Source of the DNA: Planctomycetes bacterium ADurb.Bin069
GTDB lineage: Bacteria; Planctomycetota; UBA8108; UBA8890; UBA8898
Direction of reading: 5' to 3'
DNA length: 64,000 bases
Assembly (NCBI GenBank): GCA_002070955.1
Contig: MWEK01000001.1
Coordinates: 144,103-208,102 of the forward strand
This document shows positions 54,867 to 63,928 of the stretch, in pieces. Every line of letters begins with the position of its first letter. Position 1 is the first letter of the stretch. Position numbers and translations under genes: made by a program. Under the pieces are notes generated by a model. That model was given only the letters and a program-made list of their open reading frames with translations, had not been told where the DNA came from and ran no database searches.

Positions 54867-55712
54867 TTACAGGGCGGGATCGGAGGCGGTCCGCGCCGTC
54901 CCGTCGGAATCCGGCGCCGCGCTCTTGCCCTCGGCCCCGGCGGCCGCGGCCTTTTCGGCCGCCTTGGCGGCCTCTTCCGCCGCGGCCGCCTCGTGGAGCT
55001 GCGCCTCGTACCACGCGTGCCACGCTTTGACGGCCTTCTGTCGCCGCGCCTCGGGGCCGTCGAAGTAGAACTCGAAGTCCTTGCCCGTAATCTTCACCAG
55101 CGCCTCGTTGGCGGTCTTGCGGACGTACTCGTTCTCGTCTTCCAAACGCCCCAGCACATCCTTGATCACCAGGTCGGTGCCGTTCTTGGCGAAGATCTCC
55201 ATGGTTGCGATGCGCACCTGCGGATTGGCGTGGGTGACGACATCGAGGAGAAACGGCAGGGCCGGCTCGCCGATTTCCATGAGCCGCTGGGTGGCCCGGA
55301 CGCGGAACTTGCGCTTCTCCCGGGTGTAGTCGTACATCTGGCGCTCGATCTCGGCCCTAAGCTCCGGATCGACGTCGGTCTTCGTGCGGTAGCGCTTGAC
55401 CGCGAATGCGTCCGCGGACGGCGCAGGCGCGGGCTGCTTCTCGCCGTCGGCGGACTCGGCCTCCTCGACGAGACGGCGCACGCCCGCGAGGGCGAGCGCC
55501 GAATCGGCCGCGGAGCCGTCGCGGTCGTTCTTCTCGATGGAGTCGATCATGTCCAGCGGGACGAAGATCCGGCCGATCTTGCCGATCTGCAGCTCCAACG
55601 TGCGCTCATGCCGCGCCTTGATGACGCCGTCAATGGCGGTCTGGTTGTTAAGGAAGACCGTGTCGGCGCCCGCGGGGGCGACCAGGAGGCATACAAGCAA
55701 CCCTCGAATCAT
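54867..55712 (-). CDS. Exported HEAT-repeat protein
   Basis: 281 residues from ATG 55712 (GGGGGAAG upstream); the earlier frame opening lies inside the promoter. Signal peptide IRGLLVCLLVAPAGA. An N-terminal beta segment (TVFLNNQTAIDGVIKARHERTLELQIGKIGRIFVPLDMIDSI) resembles a small Sm-like/beta domain that planctomycetes often place before repeats. HEAT-type helices then span ~145-215 (PALPFLLDVVTHANPQVRIA; LEDENEYVRKTANEALVKI). The tail is Ala/Lys/Glu-rich and low complexity. Likely a protein-binding scaffold in the periplasm. Confidence 0.75.
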   Translation of the reverse strand: MIRGLLVCLLVAPAGADTVFLNNQTAIDGVIKARHERTLELQIGKIGRIFVPLDMIDSIEKNDRDGSAADSALALAGVRRLVEEAESADGEKQPAPAPSADAFAVKRYRTKTDVDPELRAEIERQMYDYTREKRKFRVRATQRLMEIGEPALPFLLDVVTHANPQVRIATMEIFAKNGTDLVIKDVLGRLEDENEYVRKTANEALVKITGKDFEFYFDGPEARRQKAVKAWHAWYEAQLHEAAAAEEAAKAAEKAAAAGAEGKSAAPDSDGTARTASDPAL

Positions 55713-55746
55713 ATTCTTCCCCCAAATACAAAAAGGTTCCCGTGAA

Positions 55747-55775
55747 ACTATAACGTGTTCCGGCGCAAGGGGCAA
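55747..55775 (-). promoter_or_regulatory. Sigma-70-type promoter of the HEAT-repeat gene
   Basis: TTGCCC, 17 bp, TATAGT on the minus strand. Start near 55740, leader about 28 nt. Confidence 0.6.
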
Positions 55776-55803
55776 CCGCCTCGGAGGCCGCGCCGCCGGG
55801 CGC

Positions 55804-57060
55804 TTACGTTCCGGCCGCCGGCGCGTTCTTTCCGGCCTCGAGCCTGAAGCCTTCCTCGAGGGCCTCCAGGCCTAGGGCCAGCGCATGGTTTACCGCCACT
55901 TGGCGGACCGTTTCCCTTCCGCCCGCGACCCACACGCGACGGACGCGACAGCCCGCCGCGGTCGCCGCGGCGACGTAAACGGTGCCCACCGGATCCCCGC
56001 CGGCGCCGCCCCCCGGCCCTGCATATCCCGAGGTCGCAAGGCCCAGTTCCGCCCCGTGACGCCGGCGCGCGGCGGCCGCCAGCGCCTCGGCCGCGGCCGC
56101 GCTCACGGCTCCATGAACCGCAAGGATCTCCGGCGCAACCCCCAGGGCCTCTTTCTCGGCCTCGGCATAGGCGATGGTTCCCCCTCGAAAGGCGCCCGAG
56201 GCGCCGGGCACCGCGGTAAGCGCAGATCCGAGCCCTCCTCCCGTCAGCGACTCGGCGACGGCGCAGGTCGAGCCCCGGCGGACGAGAGCCCGCACCAGGA
56301 CCGTCGCGAGGGTGTCGTCGTCCTCTCCGAACACGTTCGGTTCGAGCGCCGCTCTCACGTCCCGCGCCCGCGCCGCGCACCATCCCGCCAGATATACGGC
56401 GACCACCCACGCCTCGGCGCAGATTCCGATCTCGCCCGGCCGCGCCGCGGGGCACACGGCCGCGACGCGGCGCTGCACTTCGCTCTCCCCCAGGCCGAAA
56501 CAGCGCAGGATCTTCCAGGCCGGCGCGGCGCGCTCCGGACATTCCCTCGCCAGCAGCCGCGCGACGGGCAGGCGCCACATGGCCTCCAACTCCCCCGGGA
56601 CCCCCGGCAGCGCCACCAGCAAGGCGCGGCCGCGGCGGCACCAAAACCCGGGAGCGGTGCCCGTGGGATTGGGCAGGAGCGCGCAGCCGTCGGGCAACAA
56701 CGCCTGCCGGGCCTGAAGCGGCGTGTACGGCCGGCCGCGGGTCTCGAGGCTCCGCCTTACGAGCGCGGCTGCGGCGGGGCTCTCCCGCAGGACGACGCCC
56801 AGCGCCGCGGCGACGGCTTCGCGCGTTAAGTCGTCATCCGTCGGCCCGAGCCCGCCGGAGAGGCACACCAGATCGGCTTCCCCGAGCGCGCGCCGGATCT
56901 CCTCGGCGAAGGGCTCGAGCGCATCTCCGACAAGCACCGCGCGCACGAGGGTGAATCCCACGCGGAAGAGATCGCGGGCAAGAAAAGCCCCGTTCGTGTC
57001 CAAACGTTCGCCGCGAACCAGCTCATCGCCCGACGCAATCACCACGGCGCACAATGCCAT
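55804..57060 (-). CDS. cinA: CinA-like NMN amidohydrolase / ADP-ribose pyrophosphatase
   Basis: 418 residues, two domains. Residues 1-170 form the molybdopterin-binding-like COG1058 domain (VIASGDELVRGERLDTN, SGGLGPTDDDLTREAVA, PNPTGTAPGFW, LPGVPGEL). From about 255 the CinA C-terminal amidase follows with AESLTGGGLGSALTAVPGASGAFRGG and TSGYAGPGGG. Such proteins recycle NMN and related pyridine nucleotides. The genome also has nadD in this window. About 50 bp downstream of tatC on the same strand. Confidence 0.94.
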   Translation of the reverse strand: MALCAVVIASGDELVRGERLDTNGAFLARDLFRVGFTLVRAVLVGDALEPFAEEIRRALGEADLVCLSGGLGPTDDDLTREAVAAALGVVLRESPAAAALVRRSLETRGRPYTPLQARQALLPDGCALLPNPTGTAPGFWCRRGRALLVALPGVPGELEAMWRLPVARLLARECPERAAPAWKILRCFGLGESEVQRRVAAVCPAARPGEIGICAEAWVVAVYLAGWCAARARDVRAALEPNVFGEDDDTLATVLVRALVRRGSTCAVAESLTGGGLGSALTAVPGASGAFRGGTIAYAEAEKEALGVAPEILAVHGAVSAAAAEALAAAARRRHGAELGLATSGYAGPGGGAGGDPVGTVYVAAATAAGCRVRRVWVAGGRETVRQVAVNHALALGLEALEEGFRLEAGKNAPAAGT

Positions 57061-57111
57061 GTTCCGCGTTCGCTCCTCCTGCGCGCCAGGCGCGGACCCG
57101 TTCGCCGGGGT

Positions 57112-58497
57112 TTACGCCTCGTCATCATCGTCCTCCGGCTCCTCGGGCACCGGTTCCCGCCCCCGCTCTTCCTCGGATTTGCGCACCGCCGCGCGGCTGC
57201 ACAGGACGCCCACCTCGTACAGCACCAGCACTGGAATAGCGAGCATGCACTGCGTGAAAGGATCGGGCGGCGTCAGCAAGGCGCAGATGATGAAGGTGGC
57301 GAGAATCTGGTAGCGCCGCACGCGCGTGAAGGTCTCCGGCCGGACCAGCCCCGCCCGGGCCAGAAAGAACATGACGAGCGGCACCTGAAAAATCAGGCCG
57401 AGCACCAACGTCAGGGTCAAGAACAGGCTCAGGTAAGCGCCGATGCTCAGCATCGTGTCGACCAGCTCGGGGTCGCCGTACGAGCCTAGGTACGAGAGCC
57501 CCCAAGGAATCATCAGGAAATAGCCGAACACGCAGCCCGTCACGAAAAGGACGAAGGAGAACGGCACGAACACCAGCGCGATGCGCTGCTCGTGTTTGTA
57601 CAACCCCGCGCCGATGAAGCGCCAAAGGTTGTAAAGGATGAACGGATTGGCGATGAACAAACCGGCAATGAAGGCGATTTTTATGTACGTGAAAAACTGT
57701 TCCGTATACTGCAGCGCCACGATCTTGGCGCCCTTGTCCTTTTCCATCGCCTCGACGCCTTCATCGATGCGCGCGAGGCCCTCGGACAACACGGCATAGA
57801 GCGACCGCGCCCGGAGACGCGCGGCTTCCGCCGGCGGCCAGGCGGCGGCAAGGGCTCGAACCCGGGCATCCGCCATTGCGGCGGCGATCTCGGGCAGCAG
57901 ATCGGCGAGGGTCTCCGCCGAGCTCCGGCTCAAGAATCCGCGCACGCGCCCCGCCTGGGTGTCGCACAGGCGTTTGAACCGCTCCTCCACCAGGGCGAAG
58001 CGCGTCGCCGCCCCCTCGGGAGTCTCCGATTTCGCCATCTCCCGGCGGATCGCGGCGCTCACGTACTTCCCGAGGGCCTCGGCGAAGCCTTCCGCGCGCT
58101 CTTTGAGCCGCCCGGCATCCCGCCCGTCCCGCAATTCGTCGAGGACCGCGCCGAGCGGGACGGTCACCTGGCCGGTCAAGTCCCGCTCCCGCTCGATCTC
58201 CGGCAGGAACGCGAGACAGGTCGCGGGGGACGCGTCCCGCAAGGCGGCGGGAAACCCGCGCAAGACCGCGTCCGCCCGGGCAAACATGTGCAGCGCCGCC
58301 TTGGTGACCCGTTCCGCGCTCGCCTTGCGGTGCGGCCCCAGCACGATCGCCATGAGCGGATCCTGGAAAAACAACGCGATCAGGATTCCGCCGCATGCCG
58401 CCAGAAGGGCGTTGATGAGGCGCCGGCGCAGCTCCTCGAGGTGCTCGCCGAACGTCATGCGTTCTTCGTTGAGGTAGAGGTGCGCCCGCATGCCCAT
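57112..58497 (-). CDS. tatC: Sec-independent translocase TatC with a ~200-residue insertion in the first periplasmic loop
   Basis: 461 residues against ~250 normally. The N-terminal MTFGEHLEELRRRL signature and helix 1 (~29-50) are standard. Residues ~55-255 are an insertion of charged helices (RAEGFAEALGKYVSAAIRREMAKSE..., RVRGFLSRSSAETLADLLPEI) before LQYTEQFFTYIKIAFIAGLFIANPF, which resumes the normal sequence with the key Glu266. The remaining helices and the PDPFTQ loop are typical, with an acidic cytoplasmic tail. ATG 58497 or 58491 are possible starts; no clear ribosome site. TatC recognises twin-arginine signals. No tatA/tatB nearby. Confidence 0.92.
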   Translation of the reverse strand: MGMRAHLYLNEERMTFGEHLEELRRRLINALLAACGGILIALFFQDPLMAIVLGPHRKASAERVTKAALHMFARADAVLRGFPAALRDASPATCLAFLPEIERERDLTGQVTVPLGAVLDELRDGRDAGRLKERAEGFAEALGKYVSAAIRREMAKSETPEGAATRFALVEERFKRLCDTQAGRVRGFLSRSSAETLADLLPEIAAAMADARVRALAAAWPPAEAARLRARSLYAVLSEGLARIDEGVEAMEKDKGAKIVALQYTEQFFTYIKIAFIAGLFIANPFILYNLWRFIGAGLYKHEQRIALVFVPFSFVLFVTGCVFGYFLMIPWGLSYLGSYGDPELVDTMLSIGAYLSLFLTLTLVLGLIFQVPLVMFFLARAGLVRPETFTRVRRYQILATFIICALLTPPDPFTQCMLAIPVLVLYEVGVLCSRAAVRKSEEERGREPVPEEPEDDDDEA

Positions 58498-58645
58498 GTC
58501 GAGCCGTGCCCGCAGAATCCCACGCGGCGGCGCGCTGGGACCCCGCGCCGGCGGGCCCCGCGCCCCTTCGCGCCGCAACGGCGGCACGTCACATCATACC
58601 CGGGTTCGGCCGCACCCGCACCCGCCCCGCCGCCGCGCGCACGGG

Positions 58646-59857
58646 TTATTGCAGGACATACGGCAGGATCTCGGACTCCTTCAGGATCATGACGGCGTGC
58701 GTGCGCGCCTTCTCGTAGACGGCGCTGTCCAGATACCCCTCGACGGCGATGACGTAATCGGTGTCGATGTCCACATCGGGCGTCACCGTAACCCCCGCCT
58801 GGGCCAGCTTGCGCTTCATGAGATCGAGCGACAGGACCGGTGTGGCCAGCTTATCGCCGGCGATCGCCACGCGCGGCGCCTGTTCCTTCCTGTAAAAGGG
58901 GCTCCAGATCTTGTCGCCGGCAATGATCGGCTCGAGCTCGCTTCCGGACTGCGTGATCGTGACCTGGCTCCACGTGTCCTCGACGCGGTTGATCTCGACC
59001 ATGCCCTTGGGAAACCGCGTGACGCCGCGCTGCTCATAGACCTGAAACACGAGGCCCGGCCGGACGAAGTCGCGCCGCCCCAAGTCGATATACGCCAGAT
59101 GCTTGTCCGCAACGCGCAAGACCGAGCCGTGCGGGGCGGCCTTCGCGAGGTCCTTCGGAGGGATTCTCTCGCTCTGCAGGCGGTTGATCGTATCGGCGAG
59201 CCGAGCGATCCGCTGCGCACTCAGCGTCTTCTCCCTATCCAACTGGTGGACGGCCTGCGTCAGGTCATCGTCCTTCTCCGCGAGCTGCTTGGAGAGCCTT
59301 TCCTCCTGGACGGCCTTGGTGTTCTCCATGTCGGCGATCTCGCTGCGGACGCGCTGCAGTTCCTCGTCCCGGTCCAGGATCTGCTTCTTCAGCGCCTCGA
59401 CTTCCGCCTTGTGCTTTTCCTCGCGTTGTACGGCCCGCTGGTTGGTTTCGTGGCCGGACCTGCCGGCCTCCTCGATGCTCAGCATGAGCCGGGCCACCGC
59501 CGCCCGATAGCTGGCCACGACATCGAGGAAATTGCCGCCCTTTTTCTCGACGGCGGCCACGGCCCCTCCCGCCGTCTTCGCGTCGAGATCCTTGACAGCC
59601 TGCGTGAGGTAGTCCTCGATATTCGCCAGTTGGACGGCCTCGATGCTGCCGGTGATAAACTCCCGCAGCTCGGCACGCTCTTTTTTAGTCAGCTCGTGGG
59701 CGGCTTCGGCGTCTTTTTTCGCCTTTTCCATGTCGGCGGCGAACTTTTTCGCGTTCTTGAGGGTCTGGTCCTGTAGAACGAGACCGAAGATGAGACCGAG
59801 CACCACCACGCTCAACAAGGCAATGACAAGGACGTTCAACGAACTCCGTGCGGCCAT
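58646..59857 (-). CDS. Membrane-anchored coiled-coil protein of unknown function
   Basis: 403 residues from ATG 59857, chosen because GAGGAG lies 8 nt upstream (a GTG at 59866 would be too close). One N-terminal membrane helix (VLVIALLSVVVLGLIFGLVL), coiled coil from ~30 to ~235 (KKFAADMEKAKKDAEAA; ALKKQILDRDEELQRVRSEI), then a C-terminal beta-rich domain of ~150 residues (GSVLRVADKHLAYIDLGRRD..., GLVFQVYEQ). The C-terminal part looks like a ligand or partner-binding module seen in other planctomycete proteins, though I cannot name a family. Own promoter at 60020-60047. Confidence 0.72.
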   Translation of the reverse strand: MAARSSLNVLVIALLSVVVLGLIFGLVLQDQTLKNAKKFAADMEKAKKDAEAAHELTKKERAELREFITGSIEAVQLANIEDYLTQAVKDLDAKTAGGAVAAVEKKGGNFLDVVASYRAAVARLMLSIEEAGRSGHETNQRAVQREEKHKAEVEALKKQILDRDEELQRVRSEIADMENTKAVQEERLSKQLAEKDDDLTQAVHQLDREKTLSAQRIARLADTINRLQSERIPPKDLAKAAPHGSVLRVADKHLAYIDLGRRDFVRPGLVFQVYEQRGVTRFPKGMVEINRVEDTWSQVTITQSGSELEPIIAGDKIWSPFYRKEQAPRVAIAGDKLATPVLSLDLMKRKLAQAGVTVTPDVDIDTDYVIAVEGYLDSAVYEKARTHAVMILKESEILPYVLQ

Positions 59858-60019
59858 TGTGGACACTCCTCATTCACCGGCGGCTCGCGCGCGACAAGTC
59901 ATCGCCCGCGCTGCCGGCCGCCTCGATACGGATCGAAGACCAAGGGCGAAGGAGAGCCGCGGATCCCGTTAAAGGCGGGTCTGATCGCCGCTTCCTTCTA
60001 CCTGCCTCATTACCTGTCG

Positions 60020-60047
60020 ATTATACCGGCGCAGTCGTCAAAGTCAA
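60020..60047 (-). promoter_or_regulatory. Sigma-70-type promoter of the coiled-coil membrane protein gene
   Basis: TTGACT, 16 bp, TATAAT on the minus strand. Confidence 0.7.
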
Positions 60048-60078
60048 CGGGAAGCCCAACCGGCCGCGGGCTTTGCGC

Positions 60079-60107
60079 TTGACACGCGCCGCCGCATATG
60101 GTAAACA
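60079..60107 (+). promoter_or_regulatory. Sigma-70-type promoter upstream of coaE-rho
   Basis: TTGACA, 17 bp, TAAACA. The -35 is perfect, the -10 four of six. Start near 60114, far upstream of coaE. Confidence 0.6.
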
Positions 60108-60390
60108 ATCACAAGCTGCGGAACGGCTGCCGGAGTGGTCTCGCGTCGCGCGCGCCGCCGGCGCCCGGCGCGGCGGGCCGGCGGCGGAAGCCCAAACCGA
60201 CGGAAGCGGCTGGCGGCAGCGCCCGCTTCGAGCCTTTCAGAGTCCCTGCCTTTGGTTCGCATTCCCTTGCAGCGGCGCCTCGGCGAAGAGCTGCATCGGG
60301 CGGCGCCGGCGGCCGGGGCCGAAAGCGCGGCGACCGTCTCAGGGCGGCTTCAGGCTTCCGGGACGGCATGAACGGGAAAGCAGCCGGACG

Positions 60391-61053
60391 ATGAAGAAAG
60401 CCTCCAGCGGCCGCACGGGCGCGGCATTCGGGCCGCCGGCGCCTCGGCGCAGTTCGGGCCGCCGCTTCGTCCTGGGGCTCCTGGGAGGCATCAGCGCGGG
60501 CAAGACGACCGTGGCGGCCTTGTTCGCGGACCACGGGGCCGAGGCGGTGTCGGCGGATGCCATTGTCCACCGGCACCTCGCGCGGAGGGCGGTGCGCGCG
60601 CAGCTCGCCCAACGCCTGGGGGTCGCGCTGCCCGCGGCCCTTCCGGCGTTCAAGGCCGCGCTGGCGCGCATCATCTTCGCGTCGGCGCAGGCCCGCAGAA
60701 AAGCGGAGCGGGTGCTGCACCCCCTGGTCGACGCGGAGATCCGCCGGCGCCTCCGGCGCCCGGGCGGCGCTCCGCTGATCGTCCTGGATGTGTCGCTGCT
60801 GCTCGAGACGCGGATGAGCAGATACTGCCATGCACTCGCCTTCGTGGACGCGCCGGCGGCGGCGCGGGCCGCGCGGGCGGCCAAGGCGCGCGGCTGGACG
60901 GCTCGCGAGCTCCGGGCTCGCGAGCGGTGCCAGGCGCCGCTTTCCCGCAAGCGGGCGGCGAGCCGCTGGCGGATCGACAACGGACGCGGGCTTGCGGCCA
61001 CGCGCCGGCAGGTGGCGAGAATCTGGCACGAGCTCCTTGAGCTCGACGAATGA
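60391..61053 (+). CDS. coaE: Dephospho-CoA kinase
   Basis: 220 residues from ATG 60391. It phosphorylates dephospho-CoA to CoA. P-loop in LGLLGGISAGKTTVAALF, followed by SADAIVHRHL (usual form D-A-D), LHPLVDAEIRRRL, VLDVSLLLE and ARERCQAPLSRKRAASRWRI (lid and substrate-binding arginines). A basic N-terminal extension of ~25 residues precedes the core; an internal start is possible. 12 bp before rho, a common coaE-rho arrangement. Confidence 0.9.
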   Translation: MKKASSGRTGAAFGPPAPRRSSGRRFVLGLLGGISAGKTTVAALFADHGAEAVSADAIVHRHLARRAVRAQLAQRLGVALPAALPAFKAALARIIFASAQARRKAERVLHPLVDAEIRRRLRRPGGAPLIVLDVSLLLETRMSRYCHALAFVDAPAAARAARAAKARGWTARELRARERCQAPLSRKRAASRWRIDNGRGLAATRRQVARIWHELLELDE

Positions 61054-61065
61054 GGAGTTTTCGGT

Positions 61066-62589
61066 ATGGCACGCGAGAGAATGGCGAAACGCAGGCGCCC
61101 CCAGCATCACCGGCCCATGCGCCGGCAGAGTCCTCCCCCGCAGCAACAGAGGGAAGAGCCCGTCTACGAGGGGCTGCCCGTGGATGAGCCCGAGGAGCAC
61201 GTCGAGGAGCAGGGCATGCTCCCGGTCGCGGAGCCGCCGGAGCCCGGCGCCGATCCGCTTGCCCCGCCGCCGCGGCTCGGCGACGAGACCGAGGAACCGG
61301 CGCCGCCCCCTCCGCCGCCCGGCACGCCGACGCTCAACATCACCACGCTCCAGAAGATGGCGATGTCCGAGCTCCAGGAGCTGGCGGTCTCCCTTCATAT
61401 TCACGACACCGCCGGACTCAAGAAGCAGGATCTGATCTTCAAGATCCTGACGGAGACCGCGGCCCGGAACGGCGTCATGTACGGGGAGGGCATCCTCGAG
61501 ATCCTGCCGGACGGGTTCGGGTTCCTGCGCTCCACCAAGTACAGCTACTACCCGAGCCCCGACGACATCTACATCTCCCCGTCGCAAATTCGGCGCTTCG
61601 GCCTTCGGACCGGCGTGGCCGTGTCCGGGCAGATCCGGCCGCCGAAGGACAACGAGCGCTACTTCGCGCTCCTCAAGGTCGACGCGATCAACCGCGAGGA
61701 GCCGGAGATCCTCATGAACAAGGTCGTGTTCGACGACCTCACGCCCCTGTACCCCGAGGACCGCTTCATCCTCGAGACCGACCGCGACGCCATCGAGATG
61801 CGGATCATCGATCTGATCACGCCCATCGGCAAGGGCCAGCGCGGCCTCATCGTGGCGCCGCCGCGGACGGGCAAGACGATTCTGCTGCAGAAGATCGCCA
61901 ACAGCATCGCGCGGAACAACCCCGAGGCGCACCTTATCGTCCTGCTCATCGACGAACGCCCCGAGGAAGTCACCGACATGGAGCGCAGCGTCAAGGGCGA
62001 GGTCATCAGCTCGACCTTCGACGAGCCGGCCAGCCGGCACATCCAAATCGCCGAGATGGTCATCGAGAAAGCCAAGCGGATGGTGGAGTACGGACGCGAC
62101 GTCGTGATCCTCCTCGATTCGATCACCCGCCTGGGCCGGGCCTACAACACCGAGGCGCCCCACAGCGGCCGCATCCTCTCGGGCGGCATGGACGCCAGCG
62201 CGCTCCAGAAGCCGAAGCGTTTCTTCGGCGCGGCCCGCAACGTGGAGGAGGGCGGCAGCCTGACGATCCTCGCCACCGCCCTCATCGACACGGGCAGCCG
62301 CATGGACGAGGTCATCTTCGAGGAGTTCAAGGGCACCGGCAACATGGAGCTGCATCTGGACCGCCGCCTCGCCGACAAGCGCGTCTGGCCCGCGCTGGAC
62401 ATCACGCGCTCCGGCACCCGCAAGGAGGAGTTGCTCCTCGACCCCGAGGAACTGAAGCGGGTCTGGGTGCTCCGGAAAATCCTGAACGAGATGAATTCCG
62501 TCGAGGCCATGGAGCTCTTGAAGAGCAAAATCAAGTCGACGGCGAGCAACGCCGAATTCCTCGTGGCGCTCAACCCCGACAAGGCCTGA
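61066..62589 (+). CDS. rho: Transcription termination factor Rho
   Basis: 507 residues; ATG 61066 has GAGGAG upstream. A hexameric RNA helicase that ends transcription. A ~75-residue N-terminal extension rich in Pro, Gln and Glu precedes the Rho N-terminal helical part ([17 protein letters not shown]). The RNA-binding cold-shock fold has [18 protein letters not shown] and [20 protein letters not shown]. The ATPase has [22 protein letters not shown] and the Q/R-loop residues near RILSGGMD. Glycine-poor extensions of this type occur in several high-GC phyla. A 7-bp GC hairpin without a U-run (62593-62614) follows the stop. Confidence 0.97.
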   Translation: MARERMAKRRRPQHHRPMRRQSPPPQQQREEPVYEGLPVDEPEEHVEEQGMLPVAEPPEPGADPLAPPPRLGDETEEPAPPPPPPGTPTLNITTLQKMAMSELQELAVSLHIHDTAGLKKQDLIFKILTETAARNGVMYGEGILEILPDGFGFLRSTKYSYYPSPDDIYISPSQIRRFGLRTGVAVSGQIRPPKDNERYFALLKVDAINREEPEILMNKVVFDDLTPLYPEDRFILETDRDAIEMRIIDLITPIGKGQRGLIVAPPRTGKTILLQKIANSIARNNPEAHLIVLLIDERPEEVTDMERSVKGEVISSTFDEPASRHIQIAEMVIEKAKRMVEYGRDVVILLDSITRLGRAYNTEAPHSGRILSGGMDASALQKPKRFFGAARNVEEGGSLTILATALIDTGSRMDEVIFEEFKGTGNMELHLDRRLADKRVWPALDITRSGTRKEELLLDPEELKRVWVLRKILNEMNSVEAMELLKSKIKSTASNAEFLVALNPDKA

Positions 62590-62638
62590 ACCGCGGGGCG
62601 GCCGCGAGCCCCGCGCAGCCCGCCCGCGGCGCGAGCGC

Positions 62639-63925
62639 TTACGTGTTCGTCTTGGTCGCCATGCGGATGATGCGCTCCAGGCGGTGGGCCAACTTGCCCT
62701 CGCGATCGCTGATAACCATGGTTACGCGCAAGGCGTGGGGCAGATAGGCGGCTTTGTAGCGCAGGCCCGTCTTGTCGTTCCGCCACGAGCTTGTCTCGAT
62801 GGGCTCGGCGAAGCTCAGCCGGCCGTTGGCGATGTTCCTGATGGTGAACTCGCCGCCTTCGAAGGGCTGTTGGCTGCTCATGTCGGGCCAGATGTAGATC
62901 GTGTCGCCGATCCCCAGTTCCGCGAACTTGAGGTTGCTCACGTAGAAGTACGGCAGCACCGGGTTGCCGCTGGGCATGCGCGGGTCGACCTTGATCCCTT
63001 TCCTGATGATGCCTCTGGGCGGCTTGACTCTGGGCTGCAGCCGGCTGGATCCGTAGGCGAATTCCTTGATATAGATCTCGCCGCCGCCGTCTTGCGTGCG
63101 GTAGGTGGGGAGTTCGACCGCGCCGCGGCCGTAGTCCTTCGCCGGGGTGAACCAGCCCGCCTTGGCCCCGCGGACTCCGGAGCCGGCGACTCCGTAGGGG
63201 TTGCGCAGGTAGTACTCGATGGAGAACTCGACCACGTTGGAGGCCAGCTCCGAAACGTGGGCGCGCATGAGGGATTTCAAGTCCGTTCTGACGAGCGTCT
63301 CGATGTCCCGCTCCATGTACCTGACCACCCTGATGAGCGACAGCTCCGTGCCGGTCGCGACCCGCGCCACGGGCGGCAGGGACGAGCGCGAGTAGGTGAG
63401 CACGGCGCCTTTCTTCGCCGTCGCCAGCAGCGCGACCAGGTCATCGGCTTTGACCAGGCGGTACTCGATGTTGGCCTGGCGCATCTTGCCGCCGAGCATC
63501 ACCGGCCCGCGGAAGTAAATCTCGAAGGCGGGGCGCGGAGTCTCCTCGCCCCGCCGGTCCACTTGGATGTAGTAGCGCTCGACGATCTCGGGCGCCTCGT
63601 GATAGTACGTCTCCGGACCCCAGCCGCCCGCCAGGTTCACCGGGGTGTCGATCTCCTCCTTCTCGTCCCAGTGCCGGTTGCTCTTATCCGGGCTCGCCTG
63701 GGAATCGACGAAGAACTCCATATCGCAAGTGGCGCGCATGCGGGCCAGCTCGTTCTCCATGATCGTGAAGGCATACCTAAGGCGGGAGTAGAGCTCGACC
63801 ATGGCCACGGAGCTGTTGTAGATCCTCGTCGTCGCAACCGCGACCCACATGATGGAGCCCGACAGGGCCATGGCAAGGCCGAGCGCGATCAGGAGCTCGA
63901 CCAGCGTGAAGCCTTTGCGCGTCAT
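62639..63925 (-). CDS. Type II secretion/type IV pilus pseudopilin, PulJ/GspJ-like
   Basis: 428 residues. The prepilin signature [21 protein letters not shown] has Gly5 before the cleavage site and Glu5 of the mature protein, for processing and N-methylation by a prepilin peptidase. A long helix is followed by a large beta-rich domain, longer than typical GspJ (~200 residues). Most similar in layout to the big-headed pseudopilins common in planctomycetes. The stop codon of another gene lies 3 nt upstream of its ATG, so it is part of a pilin operon that continues past the right edge. Confidence 0.85.
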   Translation of the reverse strand: MTRKGFTLVELLIALGLAMALSGSIMWVAVATTRIYNSSVAMVELYSRLRYAFTIMENELARMRATCDMEFFVDSQASPDKSNRHWDEKEEIDTPVNLAGGWGPETYYHEAPEIVERYYIQVDRRGEETPRPAFEIYFRGPVMLGGKMRQANIEYRLVKADDLVALLATAKKGAVLTYSRSSLPPVARVATGTELSLIRVVRYMERDIETLVRTDLKSLMRAHVSELASNVVEFSIEYYLRNPYGVAGSGVRGAKAGWFTPAKDYGRGAVELPTYRTQDGGGEIYIKEFAYGSSRLQPRVKPPRGIIRKGIKVDPRMPSGNPVLPYFYVSNLKFAELGIGDTIYIWPDMSSQQPFEGGEFTIRNIANGRLSFAEPIETSSWRNDKTGLRYKAAYLPHALRVTMVISDREGKLAHRLERIIRMATKTNT

Positions 63926-63928
63926 GGC

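Larger units (their letters stand above)
59858..60390. other. Divergent regulatory region between the coiled-coil gene and coaE
   Basis: 533 bp with two back-to-back promoters (60020-60047 minus, 60079-60107 plus). The plus transcript would have a leader of about 277 nt before coaE with no recognised RNA family; open frames in it are Arg/Ala/Gly-rich and unconvincing. The minus leader is about 150 nt. Confidence 0.5.

Noticed and set aside
60115..60265. tRNA-like D-arm (CCGGAGTGGTC) after the coaE promoter
   Set aside because: No matching anticodon arm and no T-arm at the right distance; the GGTTCGCATTCCC segment is too far away.
60109..62355. Long minus-strand frame opposite coaE and rho
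   Set aside because: Antisense of conserved genes, no ribosome site or motif.
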